From: Marinobacter salicampi | GTDB taxonomy: Bacteria; Pseudomonadota; Gammaproteobacteria; Pseudomonadales; Oleiphilaceae | Direction of reading: 5' to 3' | NCBI RefSeq assembly: GCF_011074795.1 | Contig: NZ_JAAMPF010000022.1 | Span: forward strand, 100,395 to 164,394 | Length of the DNA: 64,000 nt | In this document: in pieces, positions 12,543 through 23,733 of the stretch | Position numbering within the stretch: position 1 is the first letter of the stretch | Layout of the letters: each line of letters begins with the position of its first letter | Translations under genes and position numbers: made by a program | Notes under the pieces: model-generated | The model's database searches: none | Told to the model about the DNA's origin: nothing | Seen by the model: only the letters and a program-made list of their open reading frames with translations

Positions 12543-12914
12543 GTGGTAAATGCAAGATCAGAGAAACGCCGTTTTCACCGGGTACTGTTTGACGCGCCCT
12601 GTGACATACACTGTCAGGATGAGGTGTGGCAAAGTGAAGTGCTCGACATCTCGCTCAAGGGCGTCCTGGTAAGGCGTCCGGCGCAGTGGACCGCGCCCTT
12701 GAAGCAACCCTTCGAAATTACCATCCACCTTGACGGCGCGGCCACTGGTATTGTGATGGCAGTTGAGCTCAGGCATATCGAGGACGGCCGGCTTGGTTTC
12801 AAGTGCCAGTACATTGACCTGGAAAGCGCATCCCACCTGAAGCGACTGGTTGAGCTGAACCTGGGCGATCAAGCGGTTCTGGAGCGAGAGCTGGCGCATA
12901 TGCTCGGGGACTGA
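12543..12914 (+). CDS. PilZ domain protein (probable cyclic-di-GMP receptor)
   Basis: The 123-residue protein is almost entirely one PilZ domain. It has the two c-di-GMP motifs: RxxxR as RRFHR near the N-terminus, and DxSxxG as DISLKG about 30 residues later. The family binds c-di-GMP and acts through partner proteins on motility, adhesion or exopolysaccharide; the partner cannot be told here. The frame starts at a TTG (12537), but a GGAG at 12532-12535 is correctly spaced only for the GTG at 12543, so I chose that. It follows hemE by 79 bases and converges on radA. Both nucleotide-binding motifs look intact. Confidence 0.85.
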   Translation: MVNARSEKRRFHRVLFDAPCDIHCQDEVWQSEVLDISLKGVLVRRPAQWTAPLKQPFEITIHLDGAATGIVMAVELRHIEDGRLGFKCQYIDLESASHLKRLVELNLGDQAVLERELAHMLGD

Positions 12915-12930
12915 ATAGCTTTGAGTGACT

Positions 12931-12961
12931 CTGACCGTGTGCTGCCAACGGCCCCGGTCAG
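12931..12961. other. Inverted repeat between convergent PilZ gene and radA
   Basis: CTGACCG (12931-12937) and CGGTCAG (12955-12961) are perfect complements with a 17-base loop, overlapping the radA stop codon. It lies where a two-way terminator is expected but has no T tract on either side. Confidence 0.3.
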
Positions 12962-14342
12962 AACTCCTCAAGTGCCGTGAGCGCATCGCTTAGCTTGTTG
13001 ACGGCAATGACTTTCATGTTCTCCACTGGTTTGCGGGGCATATTGGCTTTGGGCACCAGTGCCCTGGTGAAGCCGTGTTTCGCCGCCTCGTAGATGCGTT
13101 CCTGGCCACTGGGCACGGGGCGGATTTCCCCGGACAGACCCACCTCACCAAAAATCACCAGATCCTGGGGCAGAGTGCGGTCCCTGAATGACGATACTAC
13201 CGCCGCCAGAAGCGCAAGGTCGGCACTGGTCTCGCTGACCTTGACACCGCCGACGACGTTGACGAACACGTCCTGATCGGCGCAGTGGAGCCCGCCGTGG
13301 CGATGCAGCACCGCTAACAGCATGGCCAGCCGGTTCTGGTCCAGGCCTACTGCGACCCGGCGTGGATAGCTGCCCTGGGCTGTGTCTACCAGGGCCTGGA
13401 TCTCTACCAGCATGGGGCGGGTGCCTTCCCAGACCACCATGACGACGCTGCCTGGCGAGGCTTCATCTCCCCGGTTCAGGAAAATGGCACTGGGGTTTTT
13501 TACTTCCTTGAGGCCCTGCTCCAGCATGGCGAAGACGCCGAGCTCGTTGACCGCGCCAAACCGGTTCTTGATGCCCCTGAGAGTGCGATAACGGCTGTCA
13601 CTGGAGCCTTCCAGCAGAATGGAGCAGTCGATCATGTGTTCCAGCACCTTGGGGCCGGCGAGGCTGCCGTCCTTGGTAACATGGCCTACAAGGAACAGGA
13701 TGGTGCCGGTCTGCTTGGCAAAGCGGGTCAGGAAAGCGGCGCTTTCGCGAACCTGGGAGACGCTGCCCGGCGCGGACTCAATGTCACTGACGTGCATGAC
13801 CTGAATGCTGTCTACCACCAGAATGCGAGGTTTTTCGATTTCGGCAATCTGAATGATGCGCTCGACGCTGGTTTCGGACAACATCTTCAGGTCACTTGTG
13901 GGCAGGCCCAGTCGTTGGGCCCGAAGGGCTACCTGTTGCAGGGATTCTTCACCGGTCACATACAGGGCTGGCAGGGTTCCGGCGAGATGACACACCGTCT
14001 GCAGTAGCAGGGTACTCTTGCCCGCCCCGGGCTGTCCGCCCATGAGTACAGTGGAACCGCTGATCAGCCCGCCGCCGAGTACCCGGTCAAGCTCCTGCAT
14101 GCCGGAACTGATCCGGGACTGCTCTGACAGACTGACCGAACCCAGGGTCTGGACCGCAGCCAGGCTGCCAGCGAAGCCTTCGAACCGGGCGCCCCGGCTG
14201 CCCCCCGAACCTCCGGACGAACCGCTTACACCACGTACTTCAGTGATTGTGTTCCAGGCCTGGCAGGCCGTGCACTGGCCCTGCCATTTGGAGTAGTCAG
14301 CGCCACACTCGGTGCAGACGTATGCGGTCCGGGTTTTTGCCA

Positions 14343-14343
<1 letters not shown>
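12958..14343 (-). CDS. radA: DNA repair protein RadA
   Basis: RadA is a RecA-like ATPase and helicase that promotes branch migration in recombinational repair. The 461-residue protein shows the N-terminal C4 zinc finger (CTECG...CTAC), Walker A GQPGAGKSTLLLQ, the diagnostic RadA motif KNRFG and a C-terminal Lon-protease-like domain with GEVGLSGEIRPV. Its ATG overlaps the ettA stop (ATGA), so the two genes are translationally coupled. Full length with normal motifs. Confidence 0.97.
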
Positions 14344-16004
<1,661 letters not shown>

Positions 16005-16150
16005 AGCTGGCAGGATCCTTTCGGTAGATGACCGGTGTCTCTGAACAAGCCTGTTAAGGTAGCGAAACTGCCGGCTTAAGGCAATCTGCGCCACCGGGGG
16101 CGAGCCATTGGCCCAGGACTGTTGAAAAGATGATTTCAGGGCCCGGAATA

Positions 16151-16163
16151 CGCTAGAATAGCG
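16151..16163 (+). promoter_or_regulatory. Possible -10 region of glyA
   Basis: TAGAAT (16154-16159) sits inside the small palindrome CGCTAGAATAGCG, about 73 bases before the glyA ATG. No convincing -35 box is seen at the right distance, so the call rests on the -10 hexamer and its position. Confidence 0.4.
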
Positions 16164-16231
16164 GCCCTTTTCATCACCCGCATCTTTCCAGTGTCTGTTG
16201 ACCAGACTAAGCACACAGGGGCAGCGCCTAC

Positions 16232-17488
16232 ATGTTTAACCGTGATATGAAAATTGCTGGATACGACGACGAGATCTGGACTGCAATCCAGGCCGAGACA
16301 GCAAGGCAGGAAGCTCACATAGAGCTGATTGCGTCGGAGAACTACACCAGCCCTCGGGTGATGGAAGCTCAGGGTACCGTGCTGACCAACAAGTATGCGG
16401 AAGGTTACCCGGGCAAGCGTTACTATGGCGGTTGCGAACACGTCGATGTGGCGGAGAACCTGGCTATCGAGCGGGCCAAACAGTTGTTTGGCGCGGCCTA
16501 CGCGAACGTACAGCCCCATTCCGGCTCCCAGGCCAACTCGGCTGTTTTCATGGCGCTGCTGAAGCCGGGTGATACGGTGCTGGGCATGAGCCTGGCCCAC
16601 GGCGGTCACCTGACCCACGGTGCCTCAGTGAACTTTTCCGGCAAAATCTACAATGCCGTCCAGTATGGCCTGAACACTGACACTGGGCTGATTGATTACG
16701 ATGAAGTCGAGCGGCTTACCCTTGAACACCGGCCCAAGATGATCATCGCCGGTTTTTCAGCCTACTCCCAGGCACTGGATTTCGCCCGCTTCCGGGCCAT
16801 CGCTGACAAGGTTGAAGCCTACCTGTTTGTGGACATGGCCCATGTCGCCGGTCTGGTGGCAGCGAAGGTCTATCCTGATCCGGTACCCCATGCCCACGTG
16901 GTTGCGACCACGACCCACAAGACCCTGCGCGGTCCCCGTGGCGGGCTGATTCTGGCCTGTGATGATCCCGAACTGCACAAAAAACTGAACTCGGCTGTGT
17001 TCCCCGGTGGCCAGGGTGGCCCGTTAATGCACGTTATCGCTGCCAAGGCGATCTGCTTCAAAGAAGCCATGAGTGAGGAGTTCAGGGACTACCAGAAGCA
17101 GGTAATCAAAAACGCCAGCGCCATGGCAGACGTGTTCATCGACCGCGGCTACGACGTGATCTCCGGCGGCACCACCAACCATCTGTTCCTGGTCAGCCTG
17201 ATCAAGCAGGACATTACCGGTAAAGACGCCGATGCCGCCCTTGGCCGCGCGCACATCACCGTGAACAAGAATGCGGTTCCCAATGACCCCCGGTCGCCGT
17301 TCGTGACCTCGGGTCTGCGCATTGGCACCCCGGCTGTCACCACCCGTGGTTTTGGTGAAGCTGAATGTCGCGACCTGGCAGGCTGGATGTGTGACATTCT
17401 GGATAACCTCGAGAATGACGACATCAACGTCAAGGTCCGCGAAAAGGTTGAAGCTCTGTGCGCCCGCTTCCCGGTGTACGGCGCCTGA
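16232..17488 (+). CDS. glyA: Serine hydroxymethyltransferase
   Basis: GlyA interconverts serine and glycine with tetrahydrofolate, the main source of one-carbon units. The 418-residue protein starts [16 protein letters not shown] like other gammaproteobacterial GlyA proteins. It has the [19 protein letters not shown] block, the GGHLTHG motif, and the PLP lysine in [13 protein letters not shown]. It runs divergently from ettA; the 227-base gap holds the likely glyA promoter. nrdR follows 49 bases later. Confidence 0.97.
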   Translation: MFNRDMKIAGYDDEIWTAIQAETARQEAHIELIASENYTSPRVMEAQGTVLTNKYAEGYPGKRYYGGCEHVDVAENLAIERAKQLFGAAYANVQPHSGSQANSAVFMALLKPGDTVLGMSLAHGGHLTHGASVNFSGKIYNAVQYGLNTDTGLIDYDEVERLTLEHRPKMIIAGFSAYSQALDFARFRAIADKVEAYLFVDMAHVAGLVAAKVYPDPVPHAHVVATTTHKTLRGPRGGLILACDDPELHKKLNSAVFPGGQGGPLMHVIAAKAICFKEAMSEEFRDYQKQVIKNASAMADVFIDRGYDVISGGTTNHLFLVSLIKQDITGKDADAALGRAHITVNKNAVPNDPRSPFVTSGLRIGTPAVTTRGFGEAECRDLAGWMCDILDNLENDDINVKVREKVEALCARFPVYGA

Positions 17489-17537
17489 TCGTTCACTGTG
17501 AGTGCCGGTTTTGCCGGCCTGTCCTGGAGCATTGAGT

Positions 17538-18062
17538 ATGCATTGTCCGTTCTGCGGCGAAGCCGATACCAAGGTCATCGACTCGCGTCTGGTTGCCGAG
17601 GGCGACCAGGTGCGTCGCAGAAGAGAGTGCCTGTCCTGCCATGAGCGGTTTACCACCTTCGAGTCCGCTGAGCTTGTGATGCCCCGGGTGGTCAAACAAG
17701 ACGGTACCCGGCAGCCTTTTGATGAGGACAAGCTTCGGGACGGCATCATGAAGGCGCTGGAAAAGCGGCCGGTGAGCATCGAGGAGATCGAGGCTGCCCT
17801 GAACCGTATCAGGTTCCGGCTGCGGGCGACCGGCGAGCGAGAGGTCAAGTCGATGCACCTGGGCGAGGAAGTCATGACGGAACTGCGTCAGTTGGACAAG
17901 GTTGCCTACGTGCGATTTGCCTCGGTCTATCGCAGCTTTCAGGATATCAACGAGTTCAAGGAAGAGATCGAACGCCTCTCAGCCCAGATGGGTGAGGGCG
18001 CCGACGCCGTCGATGTTGCCAAGGTACTGGCAGATAACGGTGAGTCAAAAGGCCAGAAATGA
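17538..18062 (+). CDS. nrdR: Transcriptional repressor NrdR
   Basis: NrdR senses ATP/dATP and represses ribonucleotide reductase genes. The ATG at 17538, with GGAG 8 bases upstream, gives [17 protein letters not shown]; the frame is open 12 codons earlier but the zinc ribbon must start at this Met. Cys3, Cys6, Cys31 and Cys34 form the zinc ribbon and an ATP-cone domain follows from about residue 49 ([18 protein letters not shown]). The length is 174 residues. Its stop overlaps the ribD start (ATGA), the usual nrdR-rib arrangement. Confidence 0.96.
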   Translation: MHCPFCGEADTKVIDSRLVAEGDQVRRRRECLSCHERFTTFESAELVMPRVVKQDGTRQPFDEDKLRDGIMKALEKRPVSIEEIEAALNRIRFRLRATGEREVKSMHLGEEVMTELRQLDKVAYVRFASVYRSFQDINEFKEEIERLSAQMGEGADAVDVAKVLADNGESKGQK

Positions 18063-19189
18063 TCGATGCCCGTGACACCGCGTTTATGGCGCGTGCCATT
18101 CAGCTTGCCTGGCGCGGCCGTTACTCAACGCACCCCAATCCTCGCGTCGGATGCGTTGTTGTAAAGGATGGCCATGTGATTGGTGAAGGCTGGCACGAGC
18201 GTGCAGGGGAAGCCCATGCCGAAGTGCGGGCGCTCAGTCAGGCTGGCCCGCAAGCCCGTGGTTCTACCGTGTACGTGACCCTGGAGCCCTGCAGTCATTT
18301 TGGTCGTACCCCGCCCTGTTCGCGGGCCCTGATCGATGCCGGCGTTGCCCATGTGTTTGCGGCCACCAAGGATCCCAATCCCGCCGTATCCGGCCGGGGC
18401 CTGCAGCAGTTACGGGAGGCAGGTATACGGGTGACGGAAGGGACTCTGGCCGACAGTGCCGAGAAGCTTAACCCCGGATTCATGAAGCGGATGCGTCAGG
18501 GGCGACCCTATGTGCGCGTCAAGGTAGCGGCCAGCCTCGACGGCAGAACTGCCATGGCATCGGGCGAGAGCCAATGGATAACTGGCGCGGCTGCGCGCCA
18601 GGATGTCCAGCGCCTGCGCGGCTTGAGCGACGCCATACTGACAGGGGTGGGTACGGTCCTGGCAGACGACCCCTCGCTGACAGTACGCCGCTTAGAGATG
18701 GGCGATATCGGCCATGCCACCGAACCGTCCCGCCAGCCTCTGAGGGTAATTGCCGATCGCGACGCGCGCACGCCCCCAGGCGCCAGGATCCTGCAGGGAG
18801 GCAACGTGCAGGTGTTCTGCTCGTCCCGGGCGCTCAGCACGGCCCCTGCCCAGGATCTGGCCGCGCTGGGTGTCGGTATTACAGGCATTGGCTGGCAGGA
18901 CAACGGTGTCAACCTGGATGAGGTGCTTGATACCCTCGGCGAGATAGGAATTAATGAACTGCTGGTTGAGGCCGGCCCCCGTCTGGCGGGGGCTTTCGTT
19001 ACTGAAGGCCTGGTGGATGAGTTCTGGCTTTACCAGGCGCCTGTTTTCCTTGGCAGCGAGGCACGACCAACGGTAACCGTGCCGCTGGAGATGATGGCAG
19101 ACAGAATTCAGTGGCAGGTCGTGGACAGGCGCCAGATCGGCGATGACCAGCGTTGGATACTCAAGCGCCACCACCGGTTATCTGGATAA
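18059..19189 (+). CDS. ribD: Bifunctional riboflavin deaminase/reductase RibD
   Basis: RibD carries out the second and third steps of riboflavin synthesis on the GTP-derived pyrimidine. The N-terminal deaminase domain has the zinc ligands in AHAEVRAL and in [12 protein letters not shown]. The C-terminal reductase domain begins at about residue 150 ([20 protein letters not shown]) and includes [11 protein letters not shown]. The product has 376 residues. It overlaps nrdR by 4 bases. Unusually, no ribE (riboflavin synthase) follows; 130 non-coding bases lead to ribB. Confidence 0.95.
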   Translation: MIDARDTAFMARAIQLAWRGRYSTHPNPRVGCVVVKDGHVIGEGWHERAGEAHAEVRALSQAGPQARGSTVYVTLEPCSHFGRTPPCSRALIDAGVAHVFAATKDPNPAVSGRGLQQLREAGIRVTEGTLADSAEKLNPGFMKRMRQGRPYVRVKVAASLDGRTAMASGESQWITGAAARQDVQRLRGLSDAILTGVGTVLADDPSLTVRRLEMGDIGHATEPSRQPLRVIADRDARTPPGARILQGGNVQVFCSSRALSTAPAQDLAALGVGITGIGWQDNGVNLDEVLDTLGEIGINELLVEAGPRLAGAFVTEGLVDEFWLYQAPVFLGSEARPTVTVPLEMMADRIQWQVVDRRQIGDDQRWILKRHHRLSG

Positions 19190-19319
19190 CCAACCGGCCA
19201 GGCTCAACGGCCAATAGCTGTCCTGTGGCACTGGTCTGAAACGGTCAGAACACAGTAATCAACGGAATCAATGGACTGCCTGCCTCCCGACAAAGGCCGG
19301 CCCAAGGGTGTTACGCCAT

Positions 19320-20435
19320 ATGGCTCTGAACAAAATTGAAGACATTATTGAAGACATTCGTCAGGGCAAGATGGTTATCCTGATGGACGATGAGGATCGT
19401 GAAAACGAAGGCGACCTGGTCATGGCCGCCGAGTTCTGCACGCCTGCTGCCATCAACTTCATGGCGCGGTTTGGTCGTGGCCTGATCTGCATGCCGATGA
19501 CCCGTGAGCGTTGTGAAATGCTCGAATTACCACTTATGGTGGACCGGAATGCTTCCGGGTTCGGCACCAAGTTCACGCTGTCCATTGAGGCCGCGGAAGG
19601 GGTCACCACCGGAATCTCGGCCGCTGACCGGGCCCGTACCGTCCAGGCAGCTGTGGCCCGCAATGCTAAAGCCAAGGACCTTGTCCAGCCTGGTCATATT
19701 TTTCCGTTGATGGCCAACGCCGGCGGCGTGCTGAGCCGTGCTGGACATACTGAAGCCAGCTGTGATCTTGCCTCCCTTGCTGGCTGTGAGCCGGCCGGTG
19801 TGATCTGCGAGATCATGAACGACGACGGCTCAATGGCGAGAAGGGAAGATCTTGAGCTGTTCGCTGAAACCCATGATCTCAAGATCGGCACCATCGCTGA
19901 CCTGATCCACTACCGCACCATGCATGAGCGTACCATCGAGTGCGTCGAGCGCTATGATCTGGAAACCGAATACGGAGTGTTCAATCTGCGTACTTACAGG
20001 GACACCATCCAGGGGGCAACCCACCTGGCGATGGTGATGGGTGAGCTTAAGCCCGATCAACCGGCGCTGGTGCGGGTTCATATAACCGATACCCTCAGGG
20101 ATCTCCTGGGTGCCCGTCGTCAGGGTTCCCACAGCTGGCCTCTGCATCATGCATTGCAGGCTGTTGCTGAATCCGGACAGGGCGTGGTTGTACTGCTGAA
20201 CAGTGGTGAGGATAGCTACAACCTCGAGGACAGAATTCACGAATTTTTTGACCAAGGCCGGGCCTCTGCCGGGAAGGGGAGTTCAGGCGTTTATTTTACC
20301 GTGGGAACGGGCTCGCAGATCCTGAGGGATATCGGTGTTCGCAAGATGCGCCTGCTAAGTGCCCCGATCAAGTTTTCAGCCATCTCCGGATTTGATCTGG
20401 AAGTGGTTGAGTACGTCCCTTACGAGCCCAATTGA
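19320..20435 (+). CDS. ribB: 3,4-dihydroxy-2-butanone-4-phosphate synthase with degenerate GTP cyclohydrolase II-like domain
   Basis: The N-terminal domain (residues 1 to about 200) makes the four-carbon unit for riboflavin from ribulose 5-phosphate and is intact: [41 protein letters not shown]. The C-terminal half (about 206-371) has the fold-level pattern of GTP cyclohydrolase II but lacks its three zinc cysteines; the expected cysteine loop is replaced by [17 protein letters not shown]. It should therefore be catalytically dead, as in the pseudomonad RibB-like proteins, and a separate RibA would be needed. The ATG at 19320 was chosen over the upstream GTG at 19308 because it gives the family N-terminus [13 protein letters not shown]. 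ribH follows after 42 bases. Confidence 0.92.
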   Translation: MALNKIEDIIEDIRQGKMVILMDDEDRENEGDLVMAAEFCTPAAINFMARFGRGLICMPMTRERCEMLELPLMVDRNASGFGTKFTLSIEAAEGVTTGISAADRARTVQAAVARNAKAKDLVQPGHIFPLMANAGGVLSRAGHTEASCDLASLAGCEPAGVICEIMNDDGSMARREDLELFAETHDLKIGTIADLIHYRTMHERTIECVERYDLETEYGVFNLRTYRDTIQGATHLAMVMGELKPDQPALVRVHITDTLRDLLGARRQGSHSWPLHHALQAVAESGQGVVVLLNSGEDSYNLEDRIHEFFDQGRASAGKGSSGVYFTVGTGSQILRDIGVRKMRLLSAPIKFSAISGFDLEVVEYVPYEPN

Positions 20436-20477
20436 ATGCTTAAGGCTTGCTTCGGCAGGCCATGACAGGAGCCAAGA

Positions 20478-20954
20478 ATGGCAGATATCAAAGTAATCGA
20501 AGGCGATTTTACCCAGTGTTCCGGTCGCTATGCGCTGGTGGTGGGTCGCTTCAACGGATTTGTTGTGGAAAGCCTGGTTGAGGGTGCTCTCGATGCCCTT
20601 CGACGGCATGGTATTGCCGATGGGGACATCACCATTGTGCGGGTTCCAGGGGCCTATGAGATGCCCCTCGCTGTCAAACGGGTGGCAGAGACCGGCCAGT
20701 ACAACGCCATTATTGCCCTGGGTGCCGTGATCCGTGGCGGCACACCGCATTTTGACTATGTCGCAGGCGAAGCCGCAAGTGGCCTGGGCGCGGTGAGTCT
20801 GGATTCCGACATTCCGGTCAGCTTTGGTGTGCTGACCGTGGACTCCATTGAGCAGGCCATTGAGCGTGCCGGCACCAAAGCCGGCAACAAGGGCGTTGAT
20901 GCGGCCATTACCGCCCTGGAAATGGTCAGTCTGTTCAAGAAGCTGGGTGAATGA
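20478..20954 (+). CDS. ribH: 6,7-dimethyl-8-ribityllumazine synthase
   Basis: RibH condenses the RibD and RibB products to lumazine, the substrate of riboflavin synthase. The 158-residue sequence has [10 protein letters not shown] and the catalytic [16 protein letters not shown] block, with the family Asn-free N-terminus [10 protein letters not shown] and the usual length. A GGAG ribosome binding site precedes the ATG. Its stop overlaps the nusB start (ATGA), a common ribH-nusB coupling. Confidence 0.97.
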   Translation: MADIKVIEGDFTQCSGRYALVVGRFNGFVVESLVEGALDALRRHGIADGDITIVRVPGAYEMPLAVKRVAETGQYNAIIALGAVIRGGTPHFDYVAGEAASGLGAVSLDSDIPVSFGVLTVDSIEQAIERAGTKAGNKGVDAAITALEMVSLFKKLGE

Positions 20955-21451
20955 TGACAGGACCTGACGAGACCGCGCCCAATTCTGGCGAACCGCAACC
21001 GGCGGCGCCCAAAACCGGTCAGCCCAAGGCCGGCGAGCGCCGGCGCGCCCGTATTCTGGCGATGCAGGGCCTGTACCAGCGCCATTTCAGCAAAAGTCCC
21101 ATCTCGGATATCGAGGCGGAATTCATCGTCGACAATGATATGAGCAATGTGGATTCAGCCTATTTCCGCGATCTGCTGCGCGGCGTGCATCGAGAGCAGG
21201 CGGAGCTGGATAAGGTCCTAGAGCCTTTTCTCGACCGTCCTATTGGCGAAGTGGATGCGGTTGAACTGGCTATCGTGCGGCTTGGCGCCTATGAGTTGCG
21301 CCATCGTATTGATGTGCCCTATAAGGTGGTGATTAACGAAGGTATTGAGATGGCCAAGCGTTTCGGTGGAACTGAGGGGCATCGCTTCGTTAACAGCATT
21401 CTTGACAAGCTTAGCCGCCGTCTGAGACTGGCGGAAACCCGTCCCCGCTGA
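20951..21451 (+). CDS. nusB: Transcription antitermination factor NusB
   Basis: NusB pairs with S10 at boxA of rRNA leaders to prevent early termination. The core from [17 protein letters not shown] to [12 protein letters not shown] is a normal all-helical NusB. At 166 residues it is longer than the E. coli protein (139) because of an N-terminal Pro/Ala/Lys-rich tail of about 32 residues that looks disordered. Two adjacent ATGs (20951 and 20954) are possible starts. thiL starts 4 bases after the stop. Confidence 0.95.
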   Translation: MMTGPDETAPNSGEPQPAAPKTGQPKAGERRRARILAMQGLYQRHFSKSPISDIEAEFIVDNDMSNVDSAYFRDLLRGVHREQAELDKVLEPFLDRPIGEVDAVELAIVRLGAYELRHRIDVPYKVVINEGIEMAKRFGGTEGHRFVNSILDKLSRRLRLAETRPR

Positions 21452-21454
21452 ACC

Positions 21455-22411
21455 ATGGGCGAATTTGAACTGATTCGCCAGGTGTTCATGCCAGTGGCCC
21501 GCGCCACGGCCTCTCCTGATATCGTGGTCGGCCCTGGAGACGATTGCGCCGTTCAGGCGATTCCACCGGGGAGTGAGCTTGTCTTTTCGATCGATACCCT
21601 GGTGGAAGGTGTCCATTTTCCGCCGGACTATCCACCGGAATTTCTCGCCTGGCGCAGTCTGGCTGCGGCTGCCAGTGATCTCGCTGCAATGGGAGCTGAC
21701 CCGGTCTGTTTTACCCTGGCGATGACCCTGCCGGAATCGGATGAAACCTGGCTAACTGCATTTGGCCAGGGTCTGGGCTCGGCAGCCGCGAATTTTCAGA
21801 TAGCCCTGGCAGGGGGGGATGTCACCTGTGGCCCGCTCACAATCACTATTCAGGTACATGGCAAACTTCCCGCAGGAACTGCGCTACTGCGTTCGGGAGC
21901 GCGTCCTGGGGATCTTGTCTGTGTTTCCGGCTGTCTGGGTGATGGAGCGGCTGCACTGCATTGGCTGAAGGTGCCAGATCCCGGCGAGCAGGCGCGCAAG
22001 CTGCTGGAGAAATACCATCATCCGCTGCCCCGGCTCGCGCTCGGTGTGAGCCTGCGGGGCAGGGCATCGGCAGCCATTGATATATCGGATGGCCTGTTGG
22101 CGGACCTGTCTCACATTCTGGAAGCATCAAATGTTGGTGCCCAGGTCGATGCCGATAAGCTCCCGTTGTCCGCAAGTCTTCTTGAGCTTCATCCTGACGA
22201 GGCCCGTACCCTGGCCCTTGAAGGAGGCGATGACTACGAGTTGTGCTTCACCCTTCCCCAGGCGCAATGGCAGTCTGTCTCGCAGCAGGGGCTGGGCCTG
22301 ACTGTGATTGGGCGCATCACAGACAGGCGGGGCCTGTGGCTGAGCAGTCAGGATGGAGAGAGAAAGATGGACCCAGTGGGGTACGACCATTTCCGGGGTT
22401 ACAGACCCTAG
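21455..22411 (+). CDS. thiL: Thiamine-monophosphate kinase
   Basis: ThiL phosphorylates thiamine monophosphate to the active diphosphate. The 318-residue protein shows GEFELIR at the N-terminus, the metal-binding GPGDDCAV, the FSIDTLVEGVHF and AASDLAAMGADP motifs, and DISDGLLADLSHI in the C-terminal ATP-grasp-like half. It ends the nrdR-thiL run. The pgpA gene that often follows thiL is absent; the next gene lies on the other strand. Confidence 0.95.
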   Translation: MGEFELIRQVFMPVARATASPDIVVGPGDDCAVQAIPPGSELVFSIDTLVEGVHFPPDYPPEFLAWRSLAAAASDLAAMGADPVCFTLAMTLPESDETWLTAFGQGLGSAAANFQIALAGGDVTCGPLTITIQVHGKLPAGTALLRSGARPGDLVCVSGCLGDGAAALHWLKVPDPGEQARKLLEKYHHPLPRLALGVSLRGRASAAIDISDGLLADLSHILEASNVGAQVDADKLPLSASLLELHPDEARTLALEGGDDYELCFTLPQAQWQSVSQQGLGLTVIGRITDRRGLWLSSQDGERKMDPVGYDHFRGYRP

Positions 22412-22449
22412 GCTTTTCGCCGACAGGCAGAGCCCCGGTCACAGGCGGT

Positions 22450-22653
22450 CTAGTGCACCCGCTCTTCTTCCGGTAAAAGACGTACCACGTGCAGAAACCG
22501 TTTCAGGCCGATTTCGGCACGGTCCTTGGTGGCAAAAGGACCGCTGTCAAAACCTTCCCGGGTGGTGAAATACCATTTGCCCCCAACACAGAAGAAACGA
22601 CTGCAACGGAATGGAACGGGACCGGCTTCACCGCTACGAGTCTGGATATTCAT
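22450..22653 (-). CDS. Small DUF6316-like protein of unknown function
   Basis: A 67-residue soluble protein. The ATG at 22653 is preceded by AGAGGAGG at ideal spacing; the frame is open 10 codons further back but without such a site. The core reads as aromatic beta strands (PVPFRCSRFFCVGGKWYFTT, then REGFDSGPF) followed by one helix (KDRAEIGLKRFL). I recognise this pattern as DUF6316, found in marine gammaproteobacteria and pseudomonads; the family name comes from memory and no function is known to me. It has no signal peptide. Cys in CSRFFC might bind metal, which is speculation. It converges on thiL and diverges from a lipoprotein gene. Confidence 0.7.
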   Translation of the reverse strand: MNIQTRSGEAGPVPFRCSRFFCVGGKWYFTTREGFDSGPFATKDRAEIGLKRFLHVVRLLPEEERVH

Positions 22654-22962
22654 GTGGCCTCCTCTGCCTAGACTGAAATGCAATATGGGACGTTATTGTC
22701 TACAGATCTTGTTACAAATTAAATCAATAGCCGTCAAATTCAACAAATTTTTACGCTTTCTGTACAAATAAAAACCATTCAATTTTAAGTGCTTGATGTT
22801 GATCGTTATGTTGTGTCCAGGTTGCTGGCTGGATTGTCTTGCGATTGTAAGAATCCGTGGGCAGAATGCGTTTTACCGTCCCGGGTCCACGGCAAGGCAT
22901 CTTCGTGCCCCTTCCGGCGTGACCGTCAAGTGACCGCAGTTCATCTTCTCAGTGAGGCTTCT
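22654..22962. promoter_or_regulatory. AT-rich divergent intergenic region (309 bases)
   Basis: Bases 22690-22800 are much richer in A and T than their surroundings. Candidate -35/-10 pairs include TTCAAC (22739-22744) with TACAAA (22763-22768, 18-base spacer) toward the lipoprotein, and on the minus strand TTGACG near 22737 toward the DUF6316 gene. None is decisive. The upstream extension of the lipoprotein frame through this region does not look like coding sequence. Confidence 0.4.
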
Positions 22963-23676
22963 ATGACATTCCAATGGCTGCGGCAGACTGGCCGCGTTAC
23001 CCTATTATTAATGTTGATTTCCGGGGCACTTGCACTCGCTGGCTGCAGCAGCTCCATGTCTCGGGTCCAGACTTGGGATGGCGCCAAGGCTGAGCCCGGG
23101 CAGGTTGCCGTGCTCAAGACCCCTGGCGAGATCAAGGTGCAGTCGGTTAACGGCCGCCGCACAGGCAGCTTTTTGCTGGACGACCTGGAACTTGACTATG
23201 AGCTGCTACCCGGTCGGAACGAAGTCGTGTTTACCTATGAAACTATCTGGGCCAAGAAAACGGTCGTCCGGAACGGTGAGTCAAAAGTCCATACCGTTAG
23301 CACCGAGCCTCAGAAGCTGGTGATCGATGCCCAGGCAGGGGAAACCTACATATTCGAGTTGCCGGACTTGAGTGCGCGCAAGGAAGCGGAAGCCTTCGCA
23401 GACAGTCCTACTCTCGCCGTCACTAACGAAGCGGGTAAGGTTGTGGCCACCGCCTCCGAGCGAACTGCCCCCACGCCCAGCCTGCCAACCCTGGCAGGTG
23501 CTGATGATTCCGAAGCCTCTGAAGCCGACGCGGAAAAAGATGAGTCTCAGGTGGTGAACACCGGCGCGCGGGCGATGGCCGGTGAAAAGCTGGGAACCGT
23601 TGAGGCGCTGAAAGTCATGTGGGAGCGTGCCAGTGCTGACGAAAAGCGCGAGTTCCTGCGTTGGGCGTTTGAATAG
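22963..23676 (+). CDS. DUF2057-like lipoprotein
   Basis: The 237-residue product has a type II signal peptide with lipobox LALAGC, lipid-modified Cys28, followed by SSS, which favours outer-membrane sorting. The next 120 residues form a beta-rich domain resembling the DUF2057 (YccT) family: GEIKVQSVNGRR, LLPGRNEVVFTYE, and YIFELPDLSARKEAEAF. The rest (about 165-237) is an acidic Ala/Glu/Asp-rich linker and a C-terminal helix with LKVMWERASADEKREFLRWAF. The ATG at 22963 was chosen over the upstream in-frame start because it gives the signal peptide and has GAGG before it. The family role is unknown. Confidence 0.75.
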   Translation: MTFQWLRQTGRVTLLLMLISGALALAGCSSSMSRVQTWDGAKAEPGQVAVLKTPGEIKVQSVNGRRTGSFLLDDLELDYELLPGRNEVVFTYETIWAKKTVVRNGESKVHTVSTEPQKLVIDAQAGETYIFELPDLSARKEAEAFADSPTLAVTNEAGKVVATASERTAPTPSLPTLAGADDSEASEADAEKDESQVVNTGARAMAGEKLGTVEALKVMWERASADEKREFLRWAFE

Positions 23677-23710
23677 TTCCGGTTTCAGCAATCCCTCACC
23701 CGGGCGCAAA

Positions 23711-23733
23711 TGGTCGGACGGATGTCCGAACCA
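23711..23733. terminator. Hairpin between convergent lipoprotein and acyltransferase genes
   Basis: TGGT-CGGAC (23711-23719) pairs with GTCCG-A-ACCA (23724-23733) with one bulged A and a GGAT loop, ending right at the acyltransferase stop codon. The T tracts are poor on both sides. Confidence 0.4.

Noticed and set aside
19190..19319. FMN riboswitch before ribB
   Set aside because: None of the conserved RFN blocks can be found in the 130 bases.
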